Below, in pieces: positions 1 through 30,863 of a stretch of 64,000 bases of DNA. This stretch comes from Lophius americanus (taxonomy: Eukaryota > Chordata > Actinopteri > Lophiiformes > Lophiidae). The DNA lies in assembly GCA_037951165.1 (NCBI GenBank), contig JBBDHG010000024.1, forward strand, positions 9,651,001 to 9,715,000. Reading direction: 5' to 3'. A program made the translations under genes and the position numbers. The notes under the pieces are model-generated. The model was not told where the DNA came from, made no database searches, and worked only from the letters and a program-made list of their open reading frames with translations. Numbering within the stretch: the stretch's first letter is position 1; every line of letters begins with the position of its first letter.

Positions 1-1639
1 TCCAGTTAAATGTCCTTGAGGCGGTTCCTTTGAGGTCAATTTGGACTGGATCAGGTAAACCGTCAGGATCCATCAATCCAGGATCCATGAAACACTTTTT
101 GAGTAATTGCGTTAACACAGAGGATCTGTGGGCGGAGGCAGCAGCGATGACGATTCCAGGATATCGCCGACTTTTCAAGGGATATTATATTATGTAAATT
201 ACAAACAGGCCAATTTAGACTAAATCAGAACAACGGTTAGGAAGTTAGATTCGAAAAACACGTAAAACGTTTTTTCCTTTTTTTTTTTACAAGTTGCATT
301 GTTTAAAATAACTGTAATAGTACACACATATTTACATTCATATATAGGCCAGTCTGATTGTTTCAGGATCCATTTCAGTCAAATTTATTGGAGCTAAAGT
401 GAGATTAAAAATTGTTTTCTCAGCAGCTAAGCAACATCCGTCTGAGTCACGTCTGGAGAATCCAAAAAATAGCAGGTGTTACGGAAAGATTTCAACTTGC
501 ACAGAGACTCAAATCTTGCACATTTCATGTCTTTGGGCCGTTCAACATCAATTGGAGACATTTTGCATCCTCTCACAGCTTTAGATTGACTTTAAATGTA
601 ATTGTGGTATATTTGATGTGTATATTTAATTTGTTAATTAAGCAAAGGAGGTAACGATTATTTATCGGCTTTGGTACAATTCTAAGGTACAATCCATAGG
701 ATTATGGTCTTGACCCGGATCACCATCCGGATCAAGAAGGATTCGCTGCCATTGCAGGAAATGTTCAATTACAAAATGTGTACCTTTAAATCATGAATAA
801 CACTGATGATGCTGGGACAGATATTACATGTAAAATCTATAACACATCAAAGTCCGATCTAGACTACAGGTGCACCGATTGATCGGCGCCGGGAGGCTCA
901 GTTTGATGTAATCTGCGTTCAGCTGAGCAGCTTCACTCAGCCGATTCCGTGCCGGTCACCACATTATCAGAAAGAAAACCTCTCTGTACACAGTCGAAAT
1001 GTATATAATTAATTCAGAGATCGTTGTCAAGGACATTAACTCGTCTGGATTTGCAGCTTTTCTGTTTTTTTGTCCGTTCTGTCTCTTCACTGTCCTCTAG
1101 TGGATGCATCAATGCCAAAACGAAGATCACAGAGAAGTATGTGGCAGTTCACGGATACATGTTGGATAAGTGGATACAGCATAAATAAGCTTGGAACACA
1201 TGATCCTATATGATCCCATGGTGTGAGCTTAATAAAACTACAGTACTGTCAGTTTTGCTGTTAACATGCAGTCATACCTTTTTCACTGGACACCTTCAGT
1301 GGAGGAATGTCTTCTCCACACCCGCCATGACCAGTGATGTCCTTCTGGTGGTCAACATCTTGGGTGTTAGACACTGTGGATATAAAAAGAGAAACAGCAG
1401 GTACAAATGAGTGTCTTACCATTTTGCATTGTCATAGATACATGAGCCCTGCGTGAGAAAAAAACACTCAGATCACAGTTTGCTGCTAGCCTAAACACAA
1501 AGTGGACAATTAAGATAAAGCTTCAAATAAGCCTTTAAATCCCCACAAACAAAAAAAAAAGCAAAATCAACCCACATACACTCACATCAGTTCATAATAA
1601 ACGGGTTGAGACTCATTAAAGGGCGTTTTTGCTTCTCTA
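1..1639. other. Left flank with no recognisable gene
   Basis: AT-rich sequence with short open frames only. No splice-bounded homologous exon was recognised on either strand. Confidence 0.5.
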
Positions 1640-2170
1640 TAGACCCACTCGAGCGGCTGACAGGAGTGAGGACGCAGCAGCAGGTGGGATGTTTCCTGGC
1701 AGCACCATAGCAACAGTTCACGGATCCAACGGCTACAGAGAGGCGCGTGAAGCTAGTCGCTGCGCTCGGTACTCTCAGTTACAAAAAATGACTAAAATGA
1801 CCCAAAAACTCACCTTTAGGTACACGAAAGCTACCCAGTATACATAATTGTAGTTTTACCTGATCTATAGACGTGTAAGTGGCCCTCCAGGCAGTCCCAG
1901 GGCAGAGAGCCGCCGCCGTGTTCAACCGCCGAGCTCCGGAGCGACTGCGATGCCGCTGTCAGGGAGTGACGTCGCTGCTGGCCCCGACCAACTGAGCCCA
2001 GAGCCGGGGGCACTGACGCGGAGCTGCCGCTGGTCAGACACTGGCTCTTTGTACGGACCGTCCACTGTGGAGGGTTCGTCCGTCCAGAGGCGCTTTCTCT
2101 CGCTCACTCTCTCCTTTAACGGCTCCTTTGTGACTAAGACTCTCCAACATATGCGCGAGGAAGGTACCCA
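1640..2170. other. CpG-rich segment with exon-like ORF; possible promoter and first exon
   Basis: GC- and CpG-rich block in an otherwise AT-rich region. On the plus strand an ATG at 1950 with G at -3 opens a frame running MPLSGSDVAAG to LQHMREE, mostly with C or G at third positions, and meets a possible GTACCC donor near 2165. The minus strand is also open across the block (from 2107), as often happens in GC-rich DNA, and has a GTAAAA donor candidate near 1862. I recognise no protein family. It may be the promoter and first exon of a gene extending left on the minus strand or right on the plus strand. Confidence 0.25.
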
Positions 2171-2229
2171 CCCTGGTAAAAAAATAAATTAATGAAAAAC
2201 TCTGAATTAACTGTTATTTGGATAGATAT

Positions 2230-3470
2230 TCGGTTACAGAGGCATAACTCCGCCAATGTTATGAAAACAATAAAAATCGACAAATAATTCAATCGAAAAA
2301 CCCCGAAATAATGAAAAAAACGTCATGAAAACAGTGTTATATTATATAAATAAAAAATAGATAATCGTATGAGTCAATGAAAAATTTCTTTAAAATAATG
2401 AAATTATTTCATGAAAAATATTGAGAAGTTTTTAGATAATGACATTATATTATATGTATATAATAATATTATATCTAATATTTATATGTTATACAGAGAA
2501 ATCCAAAATACTGACACACTCTCTCAAACTAAAAACATATTATATTATTATAATGACACACTATTAAACTAAAAAATGTTTTTAAATAATGAGATATTTT
2601 CAAAATAATGACAAAACCTTATCGTTCTAATGTATTTTATATTTAAAATTAGAAGAAACTATCAAAATTTAAATTACTTTTTCTTTCACAATAATGATAA
2701 ACCACCAAACTCTATATAATTGATGAGGACTTTCTGCAAATAATTGTAAACTTTCTCAAAATAATAAATTCTGACTAATTCTGACATTTCATTTAAGAAG
2801 TAACTACAATTATGAAATTATAATTACATTAAATAATTAATTTAAATAGTTAAAGTTACATATTTATATATAACATTCTTAAAATAATGGCTCAATTATC
2901 CAAAATTACAAGTCTACTCAACTTAATGTAAAAACCCATTAAACCTAATTAAAATCATAACATTGGGTCTCAAAGTTATGAGGAACTTTCTCAAAGTAAA
3001 GATTTATTTTCTCAAAATAGTGAGAATTTCTTTAGAATAATTATTTGCCTTGTCAAAATAATAATGAGAACCCTTATCAAAATATTGAGTAATTTCTCCC
3101 AAAAGCAGAAATTTACTAATAATGACTCAGTATCTCAAAATAATGAGAACCCTTCCAGTATAATGAGATACTATCTGAAAGTGTTGGTTTTCCTCACGCT
3201 AGTGTCTCAAACTATTGAAAAACCTAAAAATAATAAGAAACCGGAGCTTTAATATCTCAAAAAAAGATCATTTATTTGCTTTAGTTTCTCGTTATTTCAG
3301 TCATTATTTCAAGAGATCTTCCCAATGTAATGACTTATACGATGTATCTCTACTCCTCTCTATTTCTCAAGCTTTAAAGATCTCCCTCCAGAGCCTCATT
3401 ACACAAGTGTTTCCACCGGCTGAATAGTTCTCTCCATTAGTGCTCTCCATTAAGAGTGATTCAAGATTTG
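2230..3470. repeat. Decayed AT-rich tandem repeat field
   Basis: About 1.2 kb in which variants of TCTCAAAATAATGAG recur every 20-60 bases (for example near 2757, 3012, 3051, 3076 and 3134), separated by similar A/T-rich spacers. It reads as an old, heavily mutated minisatellite. Short frames here are incidental. Confidence 0.55.
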
Positions 3471-3479
3471 AGAGCTAAT

Positions 3480-4560
3480 TAAGGTCAGGGTTTTGCTGTA
3501 AAAGTTGTTTTGGTAACCACTGTACGAAAAACAGAAAACTCCCAGAGTAGAGCAGAGGAGTGGGATGTTAAAATCATACAGCAGACTGGGAAAATACAGG
3601 TTAAGTTAGTCCAAACATAGCCTGGAATAATTACTGATTTACAGAACACATGGCCGAGCGGAGGAGCAGCATGGGAATGAGGAAGAATTATTTTGAGTAT
3701 GCTGCTGCTCAAGGAGGAAATAACAAATGCACATCAGTTTGTAGCAGATAATTCAGACTCTGCAGATTGCAAATGTATCGATTGCTCAATAGGCCACACC
3801 AAAGATGCAGAGACAAGTTCTATTTCCCACAAGTCTCAATTCATCACATTTGTGACTCATTCTTTGCGTCCAGACTGTTTCTCATGCGGATCCGGTCCCG
3901 CCAGCCGTATGTTGACACATGTTCAGTTACAGCATTCGTCCATTAACAGCTGCTGCAGCATCATCGCTCTGCAGCCCGGAGCTCTCTGCCCATTCATGGG
4001 AGGGTTGGACGAGTGTCCTGGCCCTTTTAGCATTCTGTGCCTCCCCTGCTGCAGTCGGCTGCAGTTACAGAGGTCTCCTAGGAGCAGAGTCAGGGAAGAC
4101 AGGAGGAAGAGGCTAAATGAATGGATGATTTTCTAATCTGCAGTAGAGTTGAGAGCAGGTAGAATGAAATCAAGTCCTGGCTCTTTAAAGGAACAAAGTT
4201 CAGCCTCAGCTCCATGCAGTGATCCGGAGATCTACGGCCTGAACCTAACTCTGATTAATGGCAGAACGTTGTTTACTGCCATCACTTTCAGTCCGACCTG
4301 GACAGATATTCTCTTCTGATAAATGACCCGTTTGTTACAAGAGAGGGAGAGAGGGTCTTATCATGGAAGTAATATAAAAAATGTAATATTCCTGCATTGA
4401 TGTGGTCAAGAAGCAACGGTTGCATTTTTCATAAGGGATTCAATTTCAGTTTCTTTCACTTTACTGTGAAACAAATCAGATTTTTTTTTTCAGAACTGTG
4501 TCAAGACAAAAATCTAAACTTTCTAACCAGATTTGAGTCACTTTCATACATCCGTCCATT
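3480..4560. other. Unannotated sequence, no supported gene
   Basis: Mixed-composition sequence. The plus-strand frame at 3693-4136 has no family resemblance and no supporting splice pattern. Nothing else is called. Confidence 0.4.
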
Positions 4561-4569
4561 TTCTTCCAC

Positions 4570-4715
4570 TTACTTGAGGCCGCCCGCAGTAGCAGCAGGC
4601 TAAGAAGGGATTCCCAGACATCCCTCTCCCCAGCAACACTCCCCAGCTCATCCTGGGGGACCCAGGCCAGATGGGGTCTCCTCCAAGTTGGTTTCGCCAA
4701 CTCTCTACTGGCGTA
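4570..4715 (-). repeat. Interspersed repeat fragment, same family as 35000-35170
   Basis: The stretch around TCCCAGACATCCCTCTCCCC and CAGCTCATCCTGGGGGACC is the reverse complement, with mutations, of the segment at about 35020-35165. It resembles a widespread teleost non-LTR-type repeat whose transcripts carry a WESLL-like frame. It creates the long minus-strand frame at 4476-4955. Confidence 0.6.
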
Positions 4716-5084
4716 ATTCAGGATCTGTGTACAGAATCTTTCTCCTGTTTTATGTCTTTTTTTGAGCCACAGAGCTTTTGAGGTTGTTTTCTGAGTTTTT
4801 CCTTCCAGTTTCAATGCTGCAAGAAAAACAACCCAACATTTCATAGTTTCTAGAGATAAAAGGATCCGTTTGAAAACACAATAAATCTGCCACAAACTCC
4901 CATTCTTTTTTTCTTTGTTTCTGATAGTCACGTACTTTGGTGCTTCTCCTACCATACAGTGTCTGGTCTGATCCTGAGAACAAACAGAATCTACATTTTA
5001 AACGATACACTTCATTCATGAGGCAAAAGTTTATCCAATACATAAATCAACGGAGTGAAAGAGTGAACCAACAAACTGCATTAA

Positions 5085-6015
5085 TGACTGGATCCAGTTG
5101 GATTAGACAAAACCCAGACCTGATTACAACCAGGCCTGTTCAATCACATCATCCACGTAATGTATTTACACCGTTCTCAGAACTGGCTCCTAGGTCTCAC
5201 CAGTAGCACACTATGCCAAAATCAAAATTGTAGACACATTATCTCCACACGGACAAGACTTGGAACAATACTGAACCTTCCCAGAAGCGACAGACATTCA
5301 AAATCCTTCCAAGAACACATCAAAGGCTCATTTGTCACAAAAGATTCAATGAAAACATCCAAGGAACTGCAGGCCTCCGTCGCCACAATAAACACCAGAG
5401 TTCATGGATGCGTGATTGTAACGACATTGGGACAGAAGGGAATCATGGTGACGTGGTAAAGAGTAAGTCACTGCGAACCAAGAGAACAATAAGACTCATC
5501 TGAATTTTGACAAACCACACTTTAATGACTCTCTATTGGTTGATTAGTGGAAAGTTGGAGTGTTTGGAAGACGGTGGTGCCGTTACTTCTGTTATAAACT
5601 AAATACTGCATTCCACAGAAAGAACTTGGAGTGGGCAATCAAGGGCGGATCTAGCCGGGTGGCACAGGGTGGCAGTTGTCACCCATAGAACAAACCCTGC
5701 CCCCCCGACTGCCACACCCACTTTTGGATCATCTGCCACTGTTAAGAAATTTACAAGAGTATATATTCATATATATTAATATATAATAAGTCCAATTCAT
5801 TACGATTATTATTATAATGTACATTGCCACCCCTTCAAAGTTTCCATGCCGCTCTCTTGCCATCCCATGGAACATCAGCACTTCCTCAAGTGTGACGTGA
5901 GGAAGCTTTGCTGCTTCAGAGCCTTCATCCACGTCGTACAAAGGAGGGATGCATCAATTCTGCTCTTTGCCAAAAACATTCTGAAGGAGAATGTCTGGTC
6001 ATCAGTCTGTGGAGG
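5085..6015 (+). mobile_element. Degenerate Tc1-like transposon fragment, interrupted
   Basis: 5085-5530 corresponds to the 5' and transposase N-terminal part of a Tc1/mariner element: it shares CTCACCAGTAGCACACTA with the copy at 38005-39095 and holds the typical ACTGCAGGCCTC region. The 3' transposase region resumes at about 5925-6015 (ATTCTGAAGGAGAATGTC). Unrelated sequence occupies the gap. There are many stops and frameshifts, so it cannot encode a working transposase. Confidence 0.7.
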
Positions 6016-6787
6016 AGAACCACCCTAGTCATTTAGCTGTTGGATAACTCTTTTGGCTTGTTAAATAAAATAACCATTTTGTGTTTACTATTATTTGTTG
6101 TGGGTTTGTAGGAGGAGCAGACAAAAACCGGAGAGGGTTTAAACCACTTTAACAGCACCGTACATCATAAAATATGGCATTTCCCTACAAACATGATGGT
6201 CAAATCATCAGCAGCACATCAGCATCATTAGCAGCGCCTCCCTATCTCTGTGTTATGCGGACATACATAAACACAGCTGGTGGGACGACTGGAAGGAAAC
6301 TGGAAAATATCCGTACATGCTGCGATGCAGCGCCCTGAATATTGCATCACAGGCTGGAAAATCCTCATCAGGGTTGACAGGCTGTCATCAACACAATACA
6401 TGTCATAATTAGCAGCGGAAACAAAGGAGGGTAGCGAAAGTTTACAGATTTTCTGCCGTATTAAGAGCTGACGACAGACTTGTTTACACGGTGCATTTGA
6501 AAAACGGATGCTGTGAGGTATTTAGCGGTGACGTTTTTACGTACGACTCTAACTTTGATTCAACATCCGATCCATCACTCTGGCAGTTTCATAAACAGAG
6601 AACGGAGTTGCGGAGTCAATGAGAGATGAAAGATTGAACAAAAGGTTTGCCTCTCATGGAGAACCGAGAAAAATAGACTCTTTCAGAATGAAAAAGAAGA
6701 AGATGCTACTGAAAAACATGTGACATTATCAACTTTTGTGGTTCTGTCATAGCGGGGGCATGGAGTGGATATGACCCGACGTCCGAA

Positions 6788-7219
6788 CCAGTGCAAGTTG
6801 ACTAAACTCAGTTACGTCCGTTTATTTTGGCCGTGTCACGCCAACATGCGTGTTTCATCCTCGTGGGTCTTCATCAGAGCACAAGAGTTGACTGGAGATC
6901 AGACATGATTAGATTCACTCTTACCTCTTAACTTGCAAGACCAAAGACCAAAGAGCACTCCAAGTCACACGGACATTTCACAAATATGCTCTAACCAGAG
7001 GATCAAAGCTGTGGTTCCTTCCAAACAAACCTCAAAGCCAACCGGGCTCACAGAACTCTTTTGTTACCTCAGAAGGTACCACCCTGTAAACTGTCTGATC
7101 TCCAGTCAACATTTGCGCTCCGATGAAGGAGCACCACCAGGCCGAAGCGTTAGCACGCATGTTGGCTTGAGGAGGCCAAAATAAATTGATGTAAGTGACT
7201 TTTAGTCAACTTGCACTGG
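6788..7219. mobile_element. Foldback element (MITE-like) with about 120-bp terminal inverted repeats
   Basis: The left arm 6788-6904 is closely matched by the reverse complement of the right arm 7093-7219. Shared blocks include CCAGTGCAAGTTGACTAAA, TTTATTTTGGCC, CCAACATGCGTG and GTTGACTGGAGATCAGAC. The 188-bp centre is non-repetitive, with no transposase. This architecture fits a non-autonomous foldback DNA transposon. Confidence 0.8.
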
Positions 7220-7894
7220 AATTTAGTTTTTTCCCGCAGTCGTGAATCATTTGCGACCGCGTGACAGACGGCGGGATGGAAAAAAGAGCAGCAGACGAAC
7301 AGGAATCTTCATAATGTTCAAAATAGTCTCGTTCCACATGAATGCATCCGGGAGACACAGCACCAAATCTATTCAGCCGCATCCAAACGCTTCCTTTGGA
7401 TGATATTAATTATAGATTTTCTCTTTAAAAATGTAGCCGCAAGGAAAAACGTGACTCTACCTCACAAAGTCAAAGAGATCACCAGTTTTCTGTGATTACT
7501 CCGCCTTCATCGCCCACCAAGCAACATTTTCCCGAGGCGTCATCTGTTGTGCCCGCTAGAATATCCCATATGGCTAGAAATATATAATTTAGGATCATAA
7601 ATACACAATCCCTCCTCTAAAACAGAGAAGGGGATCTCATCACACTCGGTTATGTTCGGTAAATCCGGCAGGGCACCAAGGTTTTAGTGGAGAACTGATG
7701 CTGGTGTCAAGCCCGGGACATCCAGCTGTTCATTCAGACCCACGACCGGAGGATATCCGGCAGACTAATGGCAGAGGGGTCTAAGATCCTGGCTTTACAG
7801 AGATAAACTCTCTCATGGAGAAAGAGGACTCAAACACCTTTTTTGCATTTTTCTGATGTAAAAGTCCTACATTCTGATTTGTTTTATGCACAGC

Positions 7895-8190
7895 AATGCG
7901 TTGCTGCAGAGGGTAGCTTCATGTCAAGAAGGTTTGGGGTTCAAATCCAGCTCGGCCTTTCTGTGTGGAGTTTGCATGTTCTCACTGTGTGTGAATGTTG
8001 GTTCTCTGGCCTCCTCCCAAAGTCCAAAAACATACAGTACAGGTGTGAAAGCATGAAGAGCATGAACGGTTGTTCATGTTTGTGTGTCAGCCCTCTGATG
8101 AAGTGCTGGCTTGTCCTCTCGCCCATTGTCAGCTGGGATGGGCTTTAGCACCCCTTCAACTAAGAACAGGATGAGTGGTACATAAAAATG
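7895..8190 (+). repeat. tRNA-SINE/L2-tail type teleost repeat
   Basis: Contains a B-box-like GGTTCAAATCC followed by TGTGTGGAGTTTGCATGTTCTC, a CCTCCCAAAGTCCAAAAACATAC block and an AGCTGGGATGGGCTTTAGC tail. This is the order seen in the common teleost SINE. Other pieces of the family occur at 12186-12250, 17590-17765, 50155-50370 and 53375-53470. Confidence 0.75.
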
Positions 8191-8199
8191 AATGTGTGA

Positions 8200-9740
8200 A
8201 TTGCCAGAGCAGCTTGGAGCCTATCACAGCTGACATCAAGCAAGAGCCTCGGTACCTTTGGTGAATATCTGTAAAATATATTGTTGTGTAATTAAAATAC
8301 TTTGGATACGTTTTTGAGTGTGTAGTACGTAATCTTCAAATTCTGATATACTCAGTTTTAAACTTGATCTAGAGCAAAGTAATTTATACAAATCTAAGTA
8401 GAACAATTAAAGTGCCGTGACCCCAAAATTGGGAAAGCACTTTTATAGGTTTAAAGTTAATGTTTTGATTTCCACTCTGAGGATCCATGACTGTTCATGT
8501 GGAGGAAGAGAATGAGAATTTTATCCTCCGTTCACAGGATCATGTCTGCCCTCCACTGGCCGGTTCAGGCAACAACACCCAGGTTTAATCTGGCATAATG
8601 AGCTCTAATCCAGCAGTGACTGCAGCTGTGGAGGGCCCACAGATAAGATCCACAGGTAGAAGCGGGCTGGTTAACCATAAAGCATGCAGCTTCCTCATCA
8701 ACATGTTTCAACAGCAAAGAATAAGGTAAACCTAATATGAGAATAAAGTCATAACTCAAAGGTCAGGTGTGTAAAATGTAGGGGTCATTTAGGGGCATCT
8801 GTTTGAAAAAGTGGAATATAATGGATATATACATCTCATATAAAGTTTTTTTTGTGTACTTTCAGCTGAAAGTGAAACATTTTTTGAAAGTGTTTAAGAA
8901 AAAACATTTTTTATCTCTTAACTCCAGAGACCGGGTCCATATGGAGGCCGCCGTGTTTGTACAGATGTCTGGGGAGGGATTTTAAAGTTTTAAAGATTTA
9001 AACTGAGCTAAGTGAAGATTTATTTTCTTAAAGGGTAGAAATAACATTCTTTTCAAATCCGTATTTGATCCCACCCCTTTTGGAGGCTGAGGGGGCTTTC
9101 GCACGTACCTCACTGTGTTCAGATGTTTGGATTTTCAGTTTGATCCAGGCCAAAATTGCAGGTGTGAAATCTCCCTTGGACCAAGGCCCGATATGTACGG
9201 ATTCGGTCCAACAAGGAAATGAAAAGTCCAGAGGAAACAAATGGATTCAAACAATTATTCCTGTGAGGATGGGAGAGGAGACAGGAGAAGAAGAAGGGTC
9301 ATGTCAGACGCAGACAGGTCTTCAGTCTCAGGTATAGGGAGATGCAGCACATGTAGGCGAAGACAAGAGGACGTTGGTGTATCGGGAAAGCACTAGAAAT
9401 AAAAGCAAACAAGTCAAACTACGCAGTGAAACAAATCATATCAGAACCACAAATCAGAACCTCAAAGATGTACAGAACGACAAATCACTTTTGAGTGAAC
9501 TGTTCCTTTAATGCATTGTCATATTGCACAAAAGTCGTTCAAATTTGTCACTGTGCAAACAAAAAAGGGAAGGACCAATGACAGCTGTCCTCTTAGATGA
9601 CGCTTGTCACTCATCAACTTTGTCCCTGCTGTTCACATAAACACGTTACTCACGGCGTCCAGGCTCGGTTCTGACCTGCATCAGAGGAGGATCACACATC
9701 GCCCTGGTGCTCAAGCGGAGCAGGTAGACGAAGAAGAAAC
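8200..9740. other. Upstream flank of adamts13, no gene recognised
   Basis: No homologous exon seen. A reversed end of the 'AAAGGAACAGTTC' repeat family lies near 9495-9515. The adamts13 promoter must lie in the last few hundred bases, but no TATA or other clear element was identified. Confidence 0.4.
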
Positions 9741-28843
<19,103 letters not shown>

Positions 28844-28860
28844 CGTTAAATATTAAACTG

Positions 28861-30475
28861 CCTTAAAGGAACAGTCGAGCCAAAAATGAACATTTTGTGA
28901 CCGTCTACTCCAACCCATCCTGATGGGAAAATATTTCTGGAGCTCACAGGATGGCGAGTGGATGGACCCGAAGTCACCTGAAGACGATATCACCTCGTGT
29001 TTTTGTACACGCACTAGGAGGAAGATGAGATTAATGTATGTGTAATCGATGGTGAAGGTAGAATGTGTTGTTTGTGGGGGGACCTAAGAATAACCTCAAA
29101 GGAAACAATGTTTATATATTAACATAATAATTAATATACATATTCATATATATTGATATATTAATCAAATATCAACTGAATATGATTAATATACATGTAA
29201 CGTTTGGTGAAGTTGTTTGTCCAGTTTGGCATTAATGTTTCAGACTGTAAACTTAAATCTACGTATCAAAGGACATGATGACGACTTCTTCTCGCCGTCA
29301 TTCTCTTGTCGGGGTAAAAATCTTTCGGGAGAAAGTTTGATAGGAGTCCAGTTCCTGCAGGATTCAACAAGTTACATCTTAGAACTTTTTAAGACCGTTA
29401 TATGTTAAATTTAAGACCCATTTCATATCCATACTAGCGAAAAGGTGTGCCAGAGATGAAGGAATGTTGGAATGCTAGTTACTTGTAAAGTAAATTAACC
29501 CTCTTCAAAAAAAAAAATAATAGTAAATAATAATATAAATAACATATAGAAAAATAATTTCTATTTAATAATTACTCTCTTAGGCAATCTAAATTTACCA
29601 GAAGACAGATTTTCTGCTCTTTTACTACATATATAAGAAGTTAAAGAGCAGGAAAAAAAAAGAAAAGACGTATCAAATTATTTCATGAATTTATATAATT
29701 CATGTTAAACAGTTAAGTTTGGATTAGATTAGCTCAACTTCTCGGTAAAGGATGTTTGTAGAAAATTATTTGAGTCGGATTCGCCTTTTACTTGGTTGTA
29801 ACCAGTAACATGATTCTGTTTAGTAAGTACTCAGGCTTTATTACGAAAAAACAATGTCCGACTTCACAATAGCCATGGTCAACGCCTCCTCCTCTGTGGC
29901 ATCTTGGGCCCCTGGCTTCCCCCCAAGACTCCCCTTACTCTTGAGTACATTCATGCTATCACTGGGTCATATTATAAACAGTTTTAAAAGATTTTTTCAA
30001 TAAGAGATAGACACTCAAAACGAGTTCAACCAAACAGCTGACCAGAATTTTTGAAAAGTTAATTATGAAGTGTTTAAATTAGCATAGTTGAAGTTGCATT
30101 AAATGAATGTGAACATATTTGAGACCTTTCGGAGCATATATAGTGAACATAATACCTCAACAGAAACCTTTTTAGACCTTGCAGAAAAATACTGTGTTGT
30201 GACTTATATGTGTACAAAGTTCAATGAATAAATATTTAACCGTATTTGAATTACGTTCCACAAACAAAACACGACAGATGGAACCAAATGCTACGTCGCC
30301 TAACTTTAGATCTGAACGGGGTCGTTTATATAAAAATAAAATGTTAACAATAAGTAACATGCTGTTTGGGAGAAGGCTGTTTTTGCGAGCTGCAGAAGCG
30401 TTTCTCCCTCAGCATGAGGATGGATGGATGATGACAGAATTTTCATTTTTAGTTGAACTGTTCCTTTAAGGTTTC
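28861..30475. repeat. Convergent intergenic region bounded by inverted repeat ends
   Basis: Between the adamts13 stop and the crat 3' end. CTTAAAGGAACAGTCGAGCC near 28863-28882 and its inverted relative GAACTGTTCCTTTAAGG near 30457-30473 face each other, so this may be a single 1.6-kb non-autonomous element or two separate copies. No coding exon is visible inside. Confidence 0.45.
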
Positions 30476-30863
30476 TTTAAAGTTATATTTTCAAATGTAT
30501 TTTGTTTACCATGAAATACACTTTTATTCCGCTGATTAGACGACATGTTTCTTTATTCCTTTAGATGCCTATGTTTTCATTATTTTGATCCAAAATCAAT
30601 AAAAAAACAAAAACAAGCCAAAGCATTAAAAAGTGTTTTACTATTGCTATCAACAAATTATATTCACATAAAGTTCACGGAACACAACATATTCAAATAT
30701 AGAATTTTGCTACCCCTCAATGACAGCCTTCCCCTCAGTCCCAGCACACTCGCTTCCTTGTGCGCCTAAGTGGGCGTGGCATCCTGCCAATGACTCCTTC
30801 CCTTCAGGCTCCACTCCAGCCCAGCGGGGCTCAAACGCCACGCCAGCTTTCTGCTGTGTCGGA
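30476..30863 (-). other. crat: Probable crat 3' UTR region
   Basis: Lies just downstream of the crat stop (30864). Candidate AATAAA signals on the crat strand correspond to TTTATT near 30523 and 30551. No gene on the plus strand is recognised. Confidence 0.4.

Noticed and set aside
3693..4136. 147-codon plus-strand frame
   Set aside because: No family resemblance, poor codon pattern and no flanking exon structure.
4476..4955. 159-codon minus-strand frame
   Set aside because: It crosses an interspersed repeat (4570-4715) and shows no protein family.
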